A stretch of 64,000 nt of DNA, taken from Hemileia vastatrix (taxonomy: Eukaryota > Basidiomycota > Pucciniomycetes > Pucciniales > Zaghouaniaceae). The position numbers were made by a program, and so were the translations under genes. Below, piece after piece: positions 55,317 to 64,000 of the stretch; position 1 is the first letter of the stretch, and each line of letters starts with the position of its first letter. The notes under the pieces are model-generated. The model did not search any database. It was not told the origin of the DNA and saw only the letters and a list, made by a program, of their open reading frames with translations. The DNA is taken from positions 16,296,498 through 16,360,497 of the forward strand of contig JASXTE010000017.1 of the NCBI GenBank assembly GCA_030280995.1. The letters run 5' to 3'.

Positions 55317-56418
55317 TGTGGTCTTCCAAAATTGGGGGAGCCCTTTGTCAGTCTGTTTGGCATTGTTTTGATATGTCTTAAATGGCATTGTTTAATAATT
55401 GGCTGTTTTTCTTAAATTATTCAGGGAATATTGTGACTGCAGGGATGTGGGTACTACCGTTGGATAGCCCTGGACTTTCTCTATATGTTATGTCTTGATG
55501 AAATTTTTCAGATTATAAGTATTAAGGGGATAATTTCTCATTTTTCATTTAAAAAGATAGCTGTTTAATTCTGTTTTTTGCATTTTACAGGCTAACCTTA
55601 AGTCTTAGGGTTAAGTGCTTAGTACCATTAGAATTAGCAAATTTTTCTCTACATTTTTTAGTCTCAATGTTGTTATAGCCTAATTATGTGTTTTAAAGGT
55701 TTTAGTAGTTGTAGTATATTTTTCTAAGTATTTTGGGTATTTTTGGAGGTTTTTGGTAGTTTTCTGGCTTCAGGGTGGTCCAGCCGCCTCAGGCGGGCCT
55801 CCCAACGTCAGGAAGACCACCCGCCTTGTTGTTAGAAGTCTGGGAAGTGTTTCTAGAGGGGTTTTATGCAATTTGGCACTCAATAAGGCAAAATTTGTTG
55901 GTGTGCATGGGCTTTAAGTTAGTGGTCTGTGTGTACATAGTGAATAAGACAGTTTGGGGCAACTTTAATCATCATACAACCATCCAAAGGTGATATCCTT
56001 GTTCCTTGCTCAGTTTTCACTGTTTTTTGGCCACAATTGGCTGTGTTTGTTGCAAGGTGAGTTCTTCATTTAACTTAACTTGGCAACTTCTTTCTCTGGT
56101 GTAGTCTTACAAGCTATATCAAGTATTATTGCTGTCTCTGGTGTGGATTTGCAACCTACATCAAGTATCATTGCTTTCTCTGGCGTCGACATTGGTCTAC
56201 ATTTCAGTTCTTTGGCTTGGTAGTCTGTCTGGAGACTACTTTCTTGGCTGATCAGGCAGTCAAGTGTGTTGGAAAAGGGGCTTTAGCAAACAGGAACCAA
56301 TTTACTGTAGCAGGTAAATCTCACTTTATTTTTCTAAAGGGACAGGTGTTTTTCTCTCCAGTTTTTCCTCCAACTCCCTTTTTCAAGGCCTATAGCTAGC
56401 ACTATAAGACTGTCTACA
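55317..56418 (+). repeat. 3' LTR of element F
   Basis: 1102 bp, TGTGGTC...GTCTACA, followed by CCGT. It has the GC-rich box (about 55785-55830) with inverted GGCGGGCC / GACCACCCGCC character. It is clearly diverged from the 5' LTR. Confidence 0.9.
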
Positions 56419-56560
56419 CCGTAAAATGTAGGGGGTAGTAATACCAAATTTTTATAAGACTTTCAAGATTCTTGACTTGAAAGAATTTGGTAATACCCAC
56501 CCCTTACTGTCAAAAAAATGCAGGGGGGGATCAGAAAATTTTTAAATGAGACTTGAAAAT
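56419..56560 (+). repeat. Tandem repeats of G, right of F
   Basis: Continuation of the repeat units interrupted at 41218: AAAATGTAGGGGGTAGTAAT, CTTGACTTGAAAGAATTTGG, ATGCAGGGGGGGATC. Confidence 0.75.
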
Positions 56561-56726
56561 TTTATTTAAAAGAGAAGTTTTAAAATTAAAATACAAAAAT
56601 TCAGCTAATGATGGATAGAGTAATGAAATACAGGAAATTATTGTAAAATTTCATGTAAAAAAATTATGAAGAGTTGAAGTATGAAAGAAATGAATCACAC
56701 TAGCTATTAAACAATTTCATTAGGCA

Positions 56727-57458
56727 TTAAATTTTCTCATAAATTTTATTGGATTTAACACATTCAATTAAATTTTTTTTCTCCTTTGACTTTTCTTTGA
56801 GATCATGCTTAAATTTTATCTGTTCCAATAAGTTTTGATGTTTGAGTGTTATCTTCTCTTTCATTGATCTTTCAATATTAAGGGTTAGCTCAAATTTATT
56901 TTCCTCCAAGTCTTGTTCCCTATCATCCTTCAGTAAAGAGAGCTGGTACTTCCTCTCCTCTAAGTCTTGTGCCCTATCATCCCTCCTTAAAGAGAGCTTG
57001 TAATTTTTACTTTTGAAACTTTAGAGTCTTTTTAGAAACTTCCACTTGTTCTAGAGTGATAGGAAATATTAAAAAAATTAGAGGAAAAACAGAGTAAATT
57101 ATAAAGAGGTATGGTATTACTTACCAGAATCACATTTCTCCAAAATTCCTTTAATAGAAGAAAAAGGGTATGAGATGAAGTATCACTTTCTCTTCTTCTT
57201 TAATGGTTGAAATTGAGACTACTTGAAGCCCTTCTCTTTTTGTTCAAGGTCACATTTTTCTCCTAATTATTTTTTATGGCTTCTGACTCAGTTGATTGTG
57301 GCTCCTTCATTTGCTCTTCAGCCTTTTTAGAAATAAGAAAAATTAGATAAAAAATTAATTGGTAAGATAAAAGAAAAAAAACACACTTGATTTAGATCAG
57401 GTTGTTTTATATTGCCATAAGGAGTCTGTTTTTCAAAAGATCCATGATGACAGGGCAT
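56727..57458 (-). pseudogene. Myb/SANT-like accessory gene of element G, decayed
   Basis: Start at 57458 (MPCHHGSFEKQ), a short first exon to about 57388 with a GTGTGT donor. The middle is broken by stops and contains no clear DNA-binding helices. The last open piece (56909-56727) ends LIECVKSNKIYEKI, matching MECVKNGQSYEDIK at the end of the homologous protein in H. The gene is convergent with the TET-like gene. Confidence 0.55.
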
Positions 57459-57539
57459 GTTAAGATAATTGAAGATGAAAAGGAGCAGAAAAAAGCAGAT
57501 GAGATAGCAATGTGTTCTGAATGGAGAGAATAGACAGGA

Positions 57540-57775
57540 TGAGATGAGAATGGGAGTGCTTAGCAAGATAGAAGGCATATCCAGAGAGTAGTCAAAGATG
57601 TGGTTATGAATGAAAGTAGTCCAAGATGTGGTTATGACAGAAAGTTGTCCAATATGTGGATATATAAAATTGGGTTGAAAAATATTGGATAAGAGGTTAA
57701 ATTTGACACATAAAATGTCTAATAACCCAATGATTAGCAAAAATAATTGCAGATAGGTCAGCTTTGATACCCCCT
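57540..57775. repeat. Right subterminal region and terminus of G
   Basis: Contains three AGATGTGGTTATG-type words and ATAACCCAATGATTAGCAAAAATAATTGCAG, shared in inverse orientation with the left end of G (37790-37960) and with the element entering at 63775. It ends GATACCCCCT and is followed by ATT. Confidence 0.75.
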
Positions 57776-57778
57776 ATT

Positions 57779-58000
57779 ATATACAAATTAAATCTCATTA
57801 CTACTATTACAATTTCCTTAGTATTTAAAAATTAAATAATCTAATTTTCAAAATAATAATAATAATACATTCTTTACCTTTTAATTGATAAAAAATATAA
57901 AAGATTAAACACATACAAAATCCTGAAATCTTGAGTCTTCCTACCCTTCAAGGCCATTGAACCTCTGATAATATCTTCCAGAATAAAGGGCCCCCCTGAA
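57779..58000. other. Unassigned AT-rich sequence
   Basis: Sequence that should have adjoined 37589 before G inserted; it could be the rest of LTR fragment D, but no LTR end is visible. Confidence 0.3.
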
Positions 58001-58200
58001 AGGGGATATCAAAGTTGAAAATATAACATTTTAAAAACTTTCTTTTTTCCACCAAAACAGCCTTAGTTAATTTCTCATGTATGTCACATTTTACCCTCAA
58101 AGTACCTTTTTACTGATAATTAATGTCATCTTTGTGGTTTTAATTTTGTGCTGTTAAATAGCTTTTTAAAAATTAAAAATTTCTATCTTTGATTTCTCCT
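58001..58200. mobile_element. 200-bp MITE, copy 2
   Basis: Exactly 200 bp, starting AGGGGATATCAAAGTTGAAA and ending CTATCTTTGATTTCTCCT, right flank ATT. It aligns with the reverse complement of 27521-27720. The left flank is GAA, so the duplication has decayed. Confidence 0.75.
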
Positions 58201-58916
58201 ATTTAGTAAATATTTTTTTAAGATTCTAGTGAATAGGGTGTCTCAAAAATGAAGTCAAACACTCACTAATTTTGTGCTAAGTTATGAGCATTTGTTTACC
58301 AGGGGCTGACTAATCATGATAAGGGAATGAAGTGTGTTGATGGAATAGGTGTACCCAAAAAAGGGTATTTTGAGATAAAAACATACTGTTCAATTACATC
58401 TGTCCTTGGCAGGTTTAACTAAAATAAAAATTACTCAGTACCAAATTTGTGTTGAATGGTGTATATGCTAATCTTTGAGATCCCCAAATATATAAATTTA
58501 TTAGGGGGTATTAAAGGTGTAAAAATTGTGAATTCCAAACTTTTTAATCAGAAATTAATATTTAGACAATCACAAAACTCCTTAATACTTGGTATGTAAG
58601 ACACACCAGCTTAAACACAGCTTTTTTTAAAATTTTAATATTTCACTTCTCTCATCCAAATCCACCCTTTTGCAAAGAAAAGTTTCAATTTCACAATAGA
58701 AGGTAGTTTTTTCAGATTTTTTACCAGTTTATAACTTTCAGACACTTGTTTTGAAAAACCTTTTAAAGCCTCTCACCCATTTTTTCTCAAACTCCATTAG
58801 GTTATCCAAAAGTACCCTGGTGCTTTAAAATAGATCTAAACATCTTCAGTGAGAGTTTTTGTCCAATTGAAAGTAGAACTAATTTTTTTGAGCTCAAATT
58901 GAAATAAAATTACACT
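58201..58916. other. Unassigned sequence with one lone AGGGGG terminus
   Basis: ATT|AGGGGGTATTAAAGG at 58500-58517 looks like the left end of another AGGGGG-type element. No matching right end was found in the window. Confidence 0.4.
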
Positions 58917-59176
58917 CACCACACCATATGGGGGCATACTTACTAGCGAGTCCGCAACCTTGGACCCAAACTCACCACAGATTGAACACACATTGAGCTA
59001 TTGATAAAGGAACCATAAAATCAGGGATGAACACCACTCAGAAGAACAGTTTTAGGTGGGTGTTCAAGTAGATTTCAGTATGGGTTCAGTATGAGTTCAG
59101 TCTGAGTTCCACCTGAGTTCCATCTGAGTTCAGGTTGAGGACTTGCTAGCAAGTCCAACCCCTATATTGCGTAGTG
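58917..59176 (+). mobile_element. CACTA-like MITE, copy 2
   Basis: 260 bp; starts CACCACACCATATGGGGGC, ends TATATTGCGTAGTG. It is longer than copies 1 and 4 because of extra GAGTTC(A/C) units near 59085-59140. Flanks ACT and CCT differ at one base. Confidence 0.8.
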
Positions 59177-62039
59177 CCTGAAAAAATTAAATATCATGTG
59201 TCCAGTGATAAAAACCAAATAATAAATTTTTTCAAAAGCCTCACATTAATACAAATCTCATTATGTTATTATATAGAGATTTACAAATCAGTATAAATGT
59301 CAATGAGTGATAGTAACAAATTTTAATCACCTTAAATTATTATATATTAGTATAATATAGTTAGTACCACAGGAGGTATTGTTAATTCAAGATATATACC
59401 TGTCCCTAGTGATTATCAGGCAAAAGGAAGTTTTACTTTATGTTAAATTCTAATATAATAAGTTAAAAAATATATAAATTGAATGAGAGAAATGATTAAG
59501 ACCAATCAAAAAAAATTAGGGATAGAAATTATGAGATCATATAGAGAAACTAAAAGAAAAATTTCTACTTTATTTTTATTCTCATAATATTACTTTTTAC
59601 CAATGGTTTATTGATCACATCTTAAGTCAATAATAATTATATAACTATCAATGTGTTATGCAAAAGTGAAAGACACAAAAATTTAACAAAATTTCCACTG
59701 CTTTCCTCAAATATAAAGTTTTTCACTTCTTTAGGATATAGCTCCATTAATACTTCAACAAAAAAGGAATTACTTCAACTGTTTATTTTTTCTCTCAACT
59801 GTAAGAAAAGATAATTTTGTGGGAAAATTTTTATCTACAAGTAAGAAAGAGGTATGCCGCACATAAAGAAATAATAAAAGTATCTTCTAAGGAAAACCAG
59901 TTACTTTAATTTTAAATATATAGATAAGTACAGGGAAGAAAGAAATACCTTTCTTAGGCAAAGATTTATCTCTAAGTAAGCAAGTGGTCTGCAGTTCTTA
60001 AGAAAATGATAAAAGTACCTAATAGTTGTATAATAGTTAAAAAAATCAGGGTAGGTAGAAAGAAGTAGAATTACTTGCCATGAGAAACAAGTAAATAGGG
60101 AAACTGTAGGATTTTAAGACACTTTTTTACAATTCTGGAACTGTTTTTATTTGTAGGAGTGAAATTCAAGATAGATTAATTGTAAATTTATAATAGTGAA
60201 GATAAGGGGCTAAATGAAAAAATTATAATATTCAATAGTTATAATGGAATAAAGTAATATAAAGAAGAATTGCAGTCAGTAGAAACTGTTTTATGCAAGT
60301 ATTGATCATCACACAAGAGATATTACAGAATAGTCATGAATATAAATTTTTATCAAGTAATATAAAGAAAACCCTATTTAATTTAGTAAGAGGCAAGAAA
60401 AAAATTGAAAACCATATTCCAAAATCTACTGCCTACCTGACTAACCAAAGAAAAACAACTTGAAGTTTTTGAATTTAGACAACTTGGAGGCTTCAAAGGA
60501 TCAATGGGGATTTTGGTTGGTATACACCATCCCTTAAGTATAATGTCTGCACATATTAAAAGCCAATATTAGACTTTTTAAAAAAGAAAATATCTTTTTG
60601 TCTTGCTTGAAAATTTATTGAATCTAACACAAAATTTTTTGTATATTTTCACATGCTGCTCAATTCTTTTTTACCACCACCAGGAAAAAAGAGGCAGGGA
60701 ACAGCATGAAAGTCTTCAATGAGTTTTATTATTTACACTGAAATTATCCTGCATATGGCCAGAGTTTGATTAGTGATTGATTAGCATTCAAGCAGCACTC
60801 ATTCAGTAAATTTTATTTATCTTACTTTAACATAGTGTTTTCCTTCAATCAAGTAATCAGTTTCCCTTTCTTGCTTTTCTCTATTCAATTAACAGTATCT
60901 TTTGCTCATTAACTCTTTTATGTAAAAAGTATCTCTTACTAATTGATGTAATATTCCATGTCTTTTTTTCTCCTCACAAATTTTGTCCTCTCTATTCTTT
61001 GTATGCTACAAACACTGCAGTTCTCCATATCTCCACTCCCCTTCCAAAACAATAAGATTTGAGGCCAGCTGACCTATTCTTGTAATGGAGGAGGGAGGAC
61101 AAGAAAGCTGAAGGGCTTTTACTAATGGCCATAATACATATTTACTAAGTATGCAAAATCTATTCTTCAGTAAGTTTGGTGATAAACCTCCTAATTTTAT
61201 ACTTGCTATTCCCCTTATTACTTGTTCAGCTAACAAAGAAGTGTTTGGTCACTTTATTTTTCTGGCTTAAAAATTTTTCTCCATATTCTTTATCATTATA
61301 AACCAATAATCCCCAAAATATAGCCTCACTATACATTATATTAAATAAAACCACTGCATAGTCTACAAAAGTTAAATTTACCGCAATTTCCTAAAATTTT
61401 GAAGCCTTCTGAAACCAATTCATTTTGCGGAAATAAGGTTTATTTCTCTATTTTTTCTCTACTCTTCATTATCTGAGTTGAAATAGAACTCAATAAAACC
61501 GTAATAAAATGAATTTAGCATGTCAAAAAAAAAATTTAGCTCAACTTTTGGGCTTTCAATTACTTTTTTTAATACTTTCATTTTTTTTCTCAATGGACTT
61601 GGAACTGTCTGTAAAAATTAATTCTAAAATATAAAAAATTTCAGCTTCAGGGAGATCTGAAGCAGCTAGGACAAAATCACAAAATTTTATAAACTTTTGG
61701 ACAGGAATAAAAATTTGAGCCGTAGTTTTTTTGAAAGCTTCAATTTATGATGTGACTCTAGAAAGGAACTAATGGGGTAAAATGACAGGTAAATTGGATT
61801 CAGTACCACAAAATAATTTAAAGTTCTTAAAAAAATCTTCCACTTAATTTTTTGCCCTGTCATACAATTTCTGAAAATTTTTGATTTTGTTTCAATCATT
61901 TCAGATTTACCAGTAATTTGAAAGGGAGTAGATAAAAACTTGACTATCTGAAAGAAAGGTTATGGAGAAAACTATCACAGTTTTTGGAATTTATAAAAAG
62001 ATTTATTTTAATATTGGTGGAAACAAAAGGTTATAATAT
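59177..62039. other. AT-rich sequence without a supportable gene
   Basis: Short unsupported frames only (61006-61236, 61687-61899). It contains hairpin copy 2. Confidence 0.45.
61024..61125. repeat. Hairpin element, copy 2
   Basis: CTCCACTCCCCTTCCAAAACA, GAGGCCAGCTGACCTATTCTTG and GGAGGAGGGAGGACAAGAAAGCT follow the same order as copy 1 (24059-24140), with many changes. Confidence 0.4.
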
Positions 62040-62267
62040 CACCACAACATATGGGGGGCAGACTTGCTAGCAAGTCCCCAACCTTGGACCCAAACTCACC
62101 ACAGATTGAACACACATTGAGCTATTGATAAAGGAAACATACAATCAGGAATGAAAACCACTCAGAAGAAAGGTTATAGGTGGTTGTTCAAGTAGAGTTC
62201 AGTATGGATTCAGTATGAGTTCAGGTTGAGGACTTGCTAGCAAGTCCACCCCCTATATTGCGTAGTG
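62040..62267 (+). mobile_element. CACTA-like MITE, copy 3
   Basis: 228 bp; starts CACCACAACATATGGGGGGC, ends CCCCCTATATTGCGTAGTG. Flanks TAT and TAA. It contains ACTTGCTAGCAAGT at both ends. Confidence 0.82.
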
Positions 62268-62490
62268 TAACAATTTCAAAATGAAGGCAAAAAAAAGCAA
62301 GGAAAGAATTAAAGAAAATAAACACTATTTTCACTCTGAAAAAAACACTCAATATCATAATAGTTATAATGACTAATACAGATGTTTTTTGTTAGATAAA
62401 GGGAGTGATTTCAAGAATGATATGATATTGATACAGTTACATTAGAAACAGTTGGTGTATTTTTGTAAAAGTATTAAAAGCTTCTGAAAA

Positions 62491-62602
62491 CATACAGCTA
62501 ATCCTTGAAAGCTTGGGGTTGTCTTGCACCCCATCCCGTTTGAAAAGCATTAGTTAATATCATATCAGCTGTGATTTTTGTGGGAGATGAGAGGCAATAC
62601 TT
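62491..62602. repeat. Hairpin element, copy 3
   Basis: Shares ACATACAGCTAAT, AAAGCTTG, CCCCATCCCG, TCAGCTG and GGGAGATGAGAGGCAA with copy 1 in the same order. Confidence 0.5.
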
Positions 62603-62854
62603 ATATGTGTAATAGACAATAATCTTATTGATTATGTGTTATATACATAGATTTTTACAGTATAAAGCCTATGGTAAATCTGATTCATCTAGCTCTAGTT
62701 CACTCTTGACAAAGAGCTGACACTTTTACCAAAAAGACAACCATATTATTTTCAGGATTAGCTGTAAATAAATTGAAATTTGAAAGAAAAATTCTTCTTT
62801 CACTTTTCAAAAGTTTTTCATTTTCAATTTAAATTTCCAGCTTTATGTTTATAT

Positions 62855-63060
62855 CACTATGCAATATAGAGGGTGTAATTGCTAGCAAGTCCTCAACCTG
62901 AACTCTACTTGAACACCCACCTAAAACTGTTCTTCTGAGTGGTGTTCATCCCTGATTGTATGGTTCCTTTATCAAAATCTCAATGTGTGTTCAATCTGTG
63001 GTGAATTTGGGTCCAAGATTGCAGACTGGCTAGCAAGTCTGCCCCCCATATTGTGTGGTG
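62855..63060 (-). mobile_element. CACTA-like MITE, copy 4
   Basis: 206 bp, inverted relative to copies 1-3: starts CACTATGCAATATAGAGGGTG, ends CCCCCCATATTGTGTGGTG. A perfect TAT duplication flanks it (62852-62854, 63061-63063). Confidence 0.85.
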
Positions 63061-63063
63061 TAT

Positions 63064-63771
63064 GGTTTCATTTTTAATACTCCTGTCACCATGCAATATT
63101 TTGGGGAAGTTTCTAGAACTTTCTTAATTTGCACTTAGATGGAGCTTAAATGGAACTTATAATGAGCTGATACTGAACTCTACTTTTAGCTCATCATGAG
63201 CCATTAACCAAGGATGGATGATGATGTGCTGAAATGATAGTGAGAGCTTAATGAAAGATTAATAGAAATGCAAAAAAGTTTAGCTTAAGAATCTGATTAA
63301 TTCACAGTAATTTTTCATAAAACACAATTCAATTTTCATTTGAAATTGCAATTGATCATTTAAAAGACTTAAAAATATACTATTTTTTCCAAAGTTATAC
63401 TTTTGAACTGTCTAATGAGTTTATTAATTTTTTTTAAAAATAATATATATAAAAATTAATTACTCTTATAATTTAAAACTCCTTCTAAAATAAAGTTTCA
63501 GGCTTCAATCTTAAATCTAAGCCATATCACCTAATTTTTATGATCTTTTTCTATAATATTTGATAATGCAAAATAATTGGCTTTAATTGAATTGATTTAT
63601 TTGGAAAAAATGTTGAAGAATCAAAATTATCAATTTTTATATCCTAGAATACAGTAAAAAAATTCATAACTAGACAAATAAAAGAAGGAAATGTATTTTC
63701 CAAATTTATTACTCAATTAAATACTCTGACAGCTTCTTTATGCTAAGCACTAATATTTATAGAATAATTTT
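63064..63771. other. Unassigned AT-rich sequence
   Basis: CACCATGCAATATTTTGGGG at about 63089 resembles a degraded CACTA-like MITE end. No gene is visible. Confidence 0.4.
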
Positions 63772-63774
63772 ATT

Positions 63775-64000
63775 AGGGGGTATCAATGTTGACCAATCTG
63801 CAATTAAATTAATTGCAGAAAATAATATGCATACCCCAATTATCTTCTGCAATTATTTTTGCTGACAATTGGGTTATTAGACACTTTATGTGTCAATTTT
63901 CACCTCTTATCTGACATTTTTTTACTCAATTTTTCATAACCACATCTTGGACAACTTTCTGTCATAACCACATCTTGACCTACTTTCTGCCATAACCACA
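63775..64000 (+). mobile_element. Left end of another G-like element, continuing beyond the window
   Basis: ATT (63772-63774) then AGGGGGTATCAATGTTGACC. The next 220 bp match the reverse complement of the right end of G, including CAATTGGGTTATTAGACA and repeated CATAACCACATCTTG. The rest is outside the window. Confidence 0.8.

Larger units (their letters stand above)
41219..56418 (+). mobile_element. Ty3-like LTR element F, 15.2 kb, with antisense gene block
   Basis: LTRs 41219-42309 (1091 bp) and 55317-56418 (1102 bp) both start TGTGGT and end TGTCTACA. CCGT precedes and follows (41215-41218, 56419-56422), a 4-bp target duplication. Contents: primer binding site, gag split by element H, protease, divergent RT, RNase H remnant, no recognisable integrase, a 1.2-kb AAAAAT repeat, then two related genes on the minus strand. 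It lies in tandem repeats of element G. Confidence 0.85.
37590..57775 (+). mobile_element. Harbinger-like DNA element G carrying a TET/JBP-like gene
   Basis: The left terminus AGGCGGTATCAATG (37590) and right terminus GCTTTGATACCCCCT (ends 57775) are imperfect inverted repeats, flanked by ATT on both sides (37587-37589, 57776-57778). It is interrupted by the 15.2-kb element F. Without F it is about 5 kb. Layout: subterminal palindromes, an acidic N-terminal exon-like segment, a TET/JBP-like oxygenase (+), tandem repeats, and a Myb-like accessory gene (-) near the right end. Order, terminus type, Myb-like gene and repeat spacer match element H, which carries a Harbinger transposase N-terminus. 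No transposase catalytic domain was found in G. Confidence 0.7.

Noticed and set aside
61006..61236. 76-codon minus-strand frame
   Set aside because: Overlaps the hairpin element; no recognisable features.

Overview
The window looks like a transposon-dominated intergenic region of a large, AT-rich fungal genome. A rust fungus (Pucciniales) or a related large-genome basidiomycete is my best guess. The clues are chromodomain Ty3/gypsy elements, PIF/Harbinger-like elements paired with a Myb/SANT-like protein, a TET/JBP-type oxygenase riding in a DNA transposon, antisense cysteine-cluster genes in a second Ty3-like family, and a C2H2 zinc-finger gene with short GT-AG introns. The organism is an inference; nothing here proves it. 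Only one gene looks like a normal host gene: a four-exon zinc-finger gene at 25733-27035.

Layout. 1-1066: LTR of family B, sitting inside the gag of element A. 1067-6571: decayed Ty3 chromovirus A (+) with its 3' LTR, itself inserted in a family-F LTR (6572-7496). 7497-10528: Ty1/copia-like gag (-) between two LTR-like arms in inverted orientation. 11580-12548: Harbinger remnant. 12659-21494: nearly intact Ty3 chromovirus B (-), with 1171-bp LTRs differing at six positions and a 5-bp target duplication; it splits a tRNA-like (SINE-like) sequence. 21524-25732: mostly unassigned, with a compound inverted repeat, a hairpin element and a long ATT microsatellite. 25733-27035: zinc-finger gene. 27521-27720: a 200-bp MITE.

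27730-57775 is a stack of nested insertions. An LTR-like fragment D carries Ty3 chromovirus C (27788-37163, -). It is then interrupted by a Harbinger-like DNA element G (37590-57775), which carries a TET/JBP-like dioxygenase. G is interrupted by a 15.2-kb Ty3-like element F (41219-56418, +), and F's gag is interrupted by Harbinger-like element H (42799-46393). A CACTA-like MITE also sits inside the TET-like reading frame. F carries a 1.2-kb AAAAAT repeat and an antisense block encoding two related cysteine-cluster proteins. 57776-64000 is AT-rich sequence with MITEs (one 200-bp copy, three CACTA-like copies), hairpin elements, and the left end of another G-like element leaving the window.

Working together: the Ty3 elements have the usual Gag, protease, RT, RNase H, integrase and chromodomain order, and nearly all carry stops or frameshifts. 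The DNA elements share an AGGGGG terminus with an apparent ATT target duplication, and pair a transposase-type (or TET-containing) gene convergently with a Myb-like accessory gene across a tandem-repeat spacer. The most interesting material is the TET-bearing element G and the antisense gene pair in F.
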